A stretch of DNA of 6,183 nt from Deltaproteobacteria bacterium (GTDB taxonomy: Bacteria; Desulfobacterota; Syntrophia; Syntrophales; UBA2210): assembly GCA_016935935.1 (NCBI GenBank), contig JAFGPZ010000030.1, forward strand, positions 1 through 6,183, given 5' to 3'. Shown here one piece after another: positions 4,584 to 6,183 of the stretch; position 1 is the stretch's first letter, and each line of letters starts with the position of its first letter. The notes beneath the pieces are model-generated. The model worked only from the letters and a program-made list of their open reading frames with translations. It was not told the DNA's origin and did not search any database. A program made the translations under genes and the position numbers.

Positions 4584-5869
4584 CAATAGCGATTCTATCA
4601 ATTACACTCTTTGTTTGCCTTTTCCTTGGACTCCCCATTTTTATGTCTCTCGGCATTGCAACTTTTGTATCGCTGACTACATCGGACATACCCTTTACCA
4701 TGGTAGCACAGACACTCTATCAAGGTGTAGACAAGTTTCCCCTCCTGGCAATCCCCTGTTTCATACTTGCCGGATCCTTGATGGAGCGTGGCGGTGTTAC
4801 GCAACAGATTATTGATGTGGTACTCCGATTTACGGGAAAGATAACGGGTGGACTCGGCATTGCAACGATTCTTGCCTGCATGTTTTTTTCGGCTATCAGC
4901 GGATCGGGTCCGGGCACGGTCGCCGCAATCGGAACACTGATGATTCCTGCAATGATAAATCGTGGTTATGACAAAGGATACGCGGGCGCAGTTTCTTCTT
5001 CGGGAGGTACGCTGGGCATCCTGATTCCTCCCAGTAATCCCATGATCATATATGGTGTTATCGCAAACTGCTCTATTGTTGGACTTTTTATTGCCGGCAT
5101 GGTTCCCGGTATTATCATCGGCCTGGCACATTGCTTTGTTGCTTATTACGTGGCACGGCGGCTTAATTTTGGAAGTACGGGAGAAAAGTTCATTCTGAGA
5201 GAATTTATAGGCATGTGCTGGAAGGGAAAATACGCTCTTGCCACACCTTTCGTTATATTGGGCGGTATATATACGGGTGTCTTTACACCGGTAGAGGCGT
5301 CTGTCGTGGCCGTTTTTTACGCCTTTCTGGTAGGAGGAGTAATCAACAGGCAGTTGAGTTTTAACGATATACTCGAATCCTTGACCGATGCCGCCAGGAT
5401 AACGGGAACAGTAATCATCATTGTCGGCACATCCACAGTTTTCGGGCAGATACTTACGGTAAATCAGGCTCCGCTCAAGCTCGCCGCCTTCATAACCAAT
5501 ATCTCGACGAACTGGGTCGTCGTAATGCTGATGATAATTGTCGTCTTCTTCTTCCTCGGTATGTTTATGGAAACACTTTCGACGATTATTATTCTTACCC
5601 CTGTTCTCCTACCCGTTGTAATGAAGCTGGGAATCGATCCCATATACTTCGGTGTCATATTTGTCGTGACGAACGAGGTAGCGTTCCTGACGCCTCCATT
5701 GGGTGTAAATCTCTTTGTGGCATGCCAGTTATCCGATGTCAGCATTGAGCGGCTGAGCCTCCACGTACTCCCACACATACTCGCAATCGTCCTCTGCATA
5801 CTTGTATTAACCTTCTTCCCCGATATCATACTCTGGCTGCCCAGGCTGATGGGATATGCGGCATATTAA
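4580..5869 (+). CDS. dctM: TRAP transporter large membrane subunit, DctM family
   Basis: This is the main transport subunit, which uses an ion gradient (usually Na+) to move substrate released by DctP. The 429 residues match the usual DctM length and are hydrophobic throughout, with roughly 11-13 membrane segments and re-entrant loops. Family motifs visible are FPLLAIPCFILAGSLME near 53-69, SGSGPGTVAAIG at 107-118, GTLGILIPPSNPMIIYG at 143-159, FTPVEAS in the middle and FLTPPLGVNLFVA near 370-382. The start at ATG 4580 is certain from AGGAGG at 4567-4572 and the 4-base overlap with dctQ. No terminator follows, and the next gene starts 57 bases later, so read-through to the AOR gene is expected. 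Confidence 0.97.
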   Translation: MTIAILSITLFVCLFLGLPIFMSLGIATFVSLTTSDIPFTMVAQTLYQGVDKFPLLAIPCFILAGSLMERGGVTQQIIDVVLRFTGKITGGLGIATILACMFFSAISGSGPGTVAAIGTLMIPAMINRGYDKGYAGAVSSSGGTLGILIPPSNPMIIYGVIANCSIVGLFIAGMVPGIIIGLAHCFVAYYVARRLNFGSTGEKFILREFIGMCWKGKYALATPFVILGGIYTGVFTPVEASVVAVFYAFLVGGVINRQLSFNDILESLTDAARITGTVIIIVGTSTVFGQILTVNQAPLKLAAFITNISTNWVVVMLMIIVVFFFLGMFMETLSTIIILTPVLLPVVMKLGIDPIYFGVIFVVTNEVAFLTPPLGVNLFVACQLSDVSIERLSLHVLPHILAIVLCILVLTFFPDIILWLPRLMGYAAY

Positions 5870-5926
5870 AGCGAGACAATGACTTATAGAAAACAGTCCA
5901 ACTAAATTATATGAGGAGTTAAACTT

Positions 5927-6183
5927 ATGCCTTACGGATACAATGGAAAGATACTGCATGTAAACTTAACTAACAACACATGGGACATAGAAGAACCCGG
6001 TGAAGTATGGTACCGCACCTATATGGGTGGCTCGAATTTCGCAGCCTACTACCTGTTGAAAGAACTGAAGCAGGACGTAGACCCCCTTTCGGAAGACAAT
6101 ATCATGATATTTTCCTGCAGTGTCGTGACGGGCGCGCCCATATCGGGATTCAACCGGTACTCAGTGGCGGCAAAATCCCCACT
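5927..6183 (+). CDS. Aldehyde:ferredoxin oxidoreductase (tungsten AOR family), N-terminal fragment
   Basis: ATG 5927, preceded by AGGAG (5914-5918), opens 85 codons plus two bases that run off the right edge. The N-terminus YGYNGKILHVNLTNNTWDIEE matches in pattern the AOR start G-x-x-G-[KR]-[IF]-L-x-V-[ND]-L. It is followed by a GG...YYLLKEL helix, DPLSEDNIMIF, VVTGAPISGFNRYSVAAKSP, all in family order and spacing. AOR proteins hold a bis-pterin tungsten cofactor and a [4Fe-4S] cluster and interconvert aldehydes and carboxylic acids with ferredoxin. The cluster cysteines lie beyond this window. The usual GGRGL appears as GGSNF (residues about 35-39), which suggests a divergent subfamily. In some anaerobes AOR relatives do other reductions (BamB in benzoyl-CoA reduction), so aldehyde chemistry is not assured. 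The position after dctM suggests it acts on the imported compound or a product of it. Confidence 0.9.
   Translation, partial: MPYGYNGKILHVNLTNNTWDIEEPGEVWYRTYMGGSNFAAYYLLKELKQDVDPLSEDNIMIFSCSVVTGAPISGFNRYSVAAKSP

Noticed and set aside
4561..4815. 84-codon + strand frame across the dctQ/dctM junction
   Set aside because: It is out of frame with both genes, its start lies upstream of the dctM ribosome binding site, and the product has no recognisable features.
4598..5131. 177-codon open frame on the - strand inside dctM
   Set aside because: The translation is rich in Arg, Asn, Cys and His, typical of the antisense of a membrane protein gene, with no family resemblance.

Overview
The window reads as a catabolic and transport locus from a moderate-GC anaerobic bacterium. 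It contains a TRAP transporter and the start of a tungsten-type aldehyde:ferredoxin oxidoreductase (AOR), ATA codons are frequent, and there is a dRS3-like palindromic repeat of the CGTCAT...ATGACG kind. This combination fits Desulfobacterota or a similar anaerobic lineage, but that is inference: no rRNA or other phylogenetic marker is present. All genes are on the + strand. No CRISPR array, tRNA, rRNA or transposase was seen.

Layout. Positions 1-207 are the C-terminal end of a class III (PLP) aminotransferase, closed by a strong hairpin terminator (256-295). A good sigma-70-type promoter (377-404), with a LacI-type operator (404-417) lying over its start site, drives a zinc alcohol/polyol dehydrogenase of the LgoD / L-galactonate-5-dehydrogenase type (450-1475). 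A 261-base gap follows and carries a repeat that folds as an abutting four-way junction (1591-1661). Next come a LacI-family regulator (1737-2756) and a complete TRAP transporter: DctP binding protein (2902-3930), DctQ small membrane subunit (4041-4583) and DctM large membrane subunit (4580-5869). Tandem hairpins separate dctP from dctQ, and dctQ and dctM overlap by 4 bases. An AOR-family gene begins at 5927 and runs off the window 57 bases after dctM, so it is probably in the same operon.

How they may work together (inference). The TRAP system imports a carboxylate, possibly a hydroxylated or sugar acid. The binding protein keeps the Arg/Asn ligand positions of the DctP/SiaP family, and the LacI-type regulator keeps the Arg and Asp that contact sugar-like effectors in relatives. 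The dehydrogenase oxidises a hydroxyl group, and the AOR would connect an aldehyde/acid step to ferredoxin. The LacI protein probably represses the dehydrogenase through the 404-417 operator. The true substrate cannot be read from the sequence.

Most of the window is a recognisable arrangement. The points most worth a second look are: an in-phase A_AAA_AAA heptamer at the dctQ/dctM overlap that could yield a DctQ-DctM fusion; loss of three of four structural-zinc cysteines in the dehydrogenase; a G7 tract in the hinge codons of the repressor; the four-way-junction repeat; and an orphan Shine-Dalgarno sequence upstream of dctP.
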